DNA of 30,490 bases from NCBI GenBank assembly GCA_964058845.1, contig CAXKVR010000646.1, forward strand, positions 1 through 30,490, given 5' to 3'. Each line of letters opens with the position of its first letter. Within the stretch, counting starts at the first letter, position 1. The notes beneath the pieces are model-generated. The model searched no databases and was not told the origin of the DNA. It saw only the letters and a program-made list of their open reading frames with translations. The DNA comes from Carex sylvatica (Eukaryota > Streptophyta > Magnoliopsida > Poales > Cyperaceae). The position numbers and the translations under genes were made by a program. This document shows positions 29,847 to 30,490 of this stretch, piece after piece.

Positions 29847-30490
29847 CTAAGAAAAGGTTTGAAAATTGAGTTCATTAGAGATTGAAAAGTGGTAGGGACA
29901 TTTGTGAGCCCAAAAGGGCATCACAGTGAACTCATAATGATCTTCATGGGTTGTGAAAGTAGTTTTAAATTTATCCTCTTCACTCATCTTAATTTGATGG
30001 TAACTCGACCTCAAATCCAATTTAGAAAAATATTGGGCTCCTTTCAATTCATCAAGCAAGTCTTCAATTATGGGTATAGGAAATTTATTCTTGATGGTAT
30101 TATCATTTAATTTCCTATAGTCTATGCAAAGTCTCCAACTACCATATTTTTTTCTTACTAAAAGAACAGGAGATGAATATGGACTGGAAGAAAGTTGAAA
30201 AAATGAATTCTTAAGCAATTCTTCAACTATTTTCTCAATTTCTAACCTTTGAAAGTAAGAAAACCTATAAGGTCTGAGACTCACTGGTTTGGCATCAGGT
30301 TTTAGAGGTATTTTGTGGTCTATAGCCCTAACCGGAGGTAGAGATGTAGGTTCTTCAAAGACAGTTTTAAATTCAGTTAATAACTTTTTAATATCTGAAT
30401 GATATATATTTTTCTTATTTACTAACTGATCCTCTTGGCTGAATAACTGAGCTAGGTAAATTTGATTGCCTTTCTTCTCCTCTTTACTCA
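29847..30490 (-). pseudogene. Reverse transcriptase N-terminal half, open to window edge
   Basis: The frame is open from the right edge of the window, so its start lies outside. It begins with the linker before RT (FKTVFEEPTSLPPVRAIDHK), followed by RPYRFSYFQRLEIEK, SPYSSPVLLVRKKYGSWRLC, DYRKLND, KFPIPIIEDLLDEL and KLDLRSSYHQIKM, the last holding the first catalytic Asp. After HYEFTVMPF an extra base in the AAAA run at 29912-29915 (plus strand) shifts the frame, and the translation loses similarity from there. Confidence 0.9.

Larger units (their letters stand above)
27000..30490 (-). mobile_element. Ty3/Gypsy chromovirus LTR retrotransposon, 3' part, decayed
   Basis: The minus strand carries, in transcription order, reverse transcriptase, RNase H, integrase zinc finger, integrase core, integrase C-terminus with chromodomain, polypurine tract and 3' LTR. 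RT-RH-INT order is that of Ty3/Gypsy, and the chromodomain places it among chromoviruses. The right edge of the window removes the 5' LTR, primer-binding site, gag and protease. The pol frame has nine in-frame stops and two single-base frameshifts, so this copy cannot move by itself. The left-flanking pentamer GAATC (26995-26999) is the expected target duplication and should recur beyond the other end. The short LTR would suit the Reina or a related clade, but the clade is not certain. Confidence 0.93.

Overview
The window reads as nuclear DNA from a flowering plant, most likely a eudicot. It is strongly AT-rich, genes are sparse and some carry introns, and the space between them holds plant-type transposable elements (a tRNA-derived SINE, Mutator-type MITEs, a probable solo LTR and a Ty3/Gypsy chromovirus). 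The recognisable proteins belong to plant families: a CLE-type peptide precursor, a PB1 (Phox/Bem1p) domain protein and an F-box/PP2 protein. I cannot name the species. No tRNA or rRNA genes, CRISPR arrays or bacterial-style operons were seen.

Layout. 1-5,264: intergenic DNA with two ~410-bp MITEs (1165-1577 and 2101-2509), each with long inverted ends and a perfect 9-bp target duplication, and a short SINE (3520-3647) flanked by a perfect 18-bp duplication. 5,533-5,784: a small intronless gene for a secreted CLE-like peptide with an atypical Ala at position 7 of the motif. 5,785-15,700: a ~10-kb gene desert holding a ~1.26-kb foldback element (8610-9880), a GC-richer island (10,263-10,480), a 54-bp-arm hairpin fused to a perfect 69-bp tandem duplication (11,325-11,567) and a probable 1.74-kb solo LTR (11,788-13,531). 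16,287-17,714: a single-exon PB1-domain gene with a low-complexity Pro/Gln/Gly C-terminal half. 17,715-24,120: another desert with a repeat cluster (19,585-20,617) and a ~560-bp tandem segmental duplication (21,261-22,378). 24,216-26,026: a three-exon F-box/PP2 gene that splices cleanly to 282 aa. 26,445-26,748 (minus): a broken relic that starts like a second, unrelated F-box gene. 27,000-30,490 (minus): the 3' part of a decayed chromovirus (reverse transcriptase, RNase H, integrase, chromodomain, polypurine tract, 443-bp 3' LTR), cut by the right edge.

The three intact genes have no obvious joint function: one is a cell-cell signal, one a PB1 protein-interaction scaffold, one a probable SCF ubiquitin-ligase adaptor that may bind glycans. 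They do not form a pathway or cluster. Most of the notable content is mobile-element structure. I found no convincing undescribed biological system. The most unusual signals are the chromovirus reading frame that stays open across the polypurine tract into its own LTR, the non-canonical CLE motif, the F-box relic beside an intact F-box gene, and several inverted or tandem duplications.
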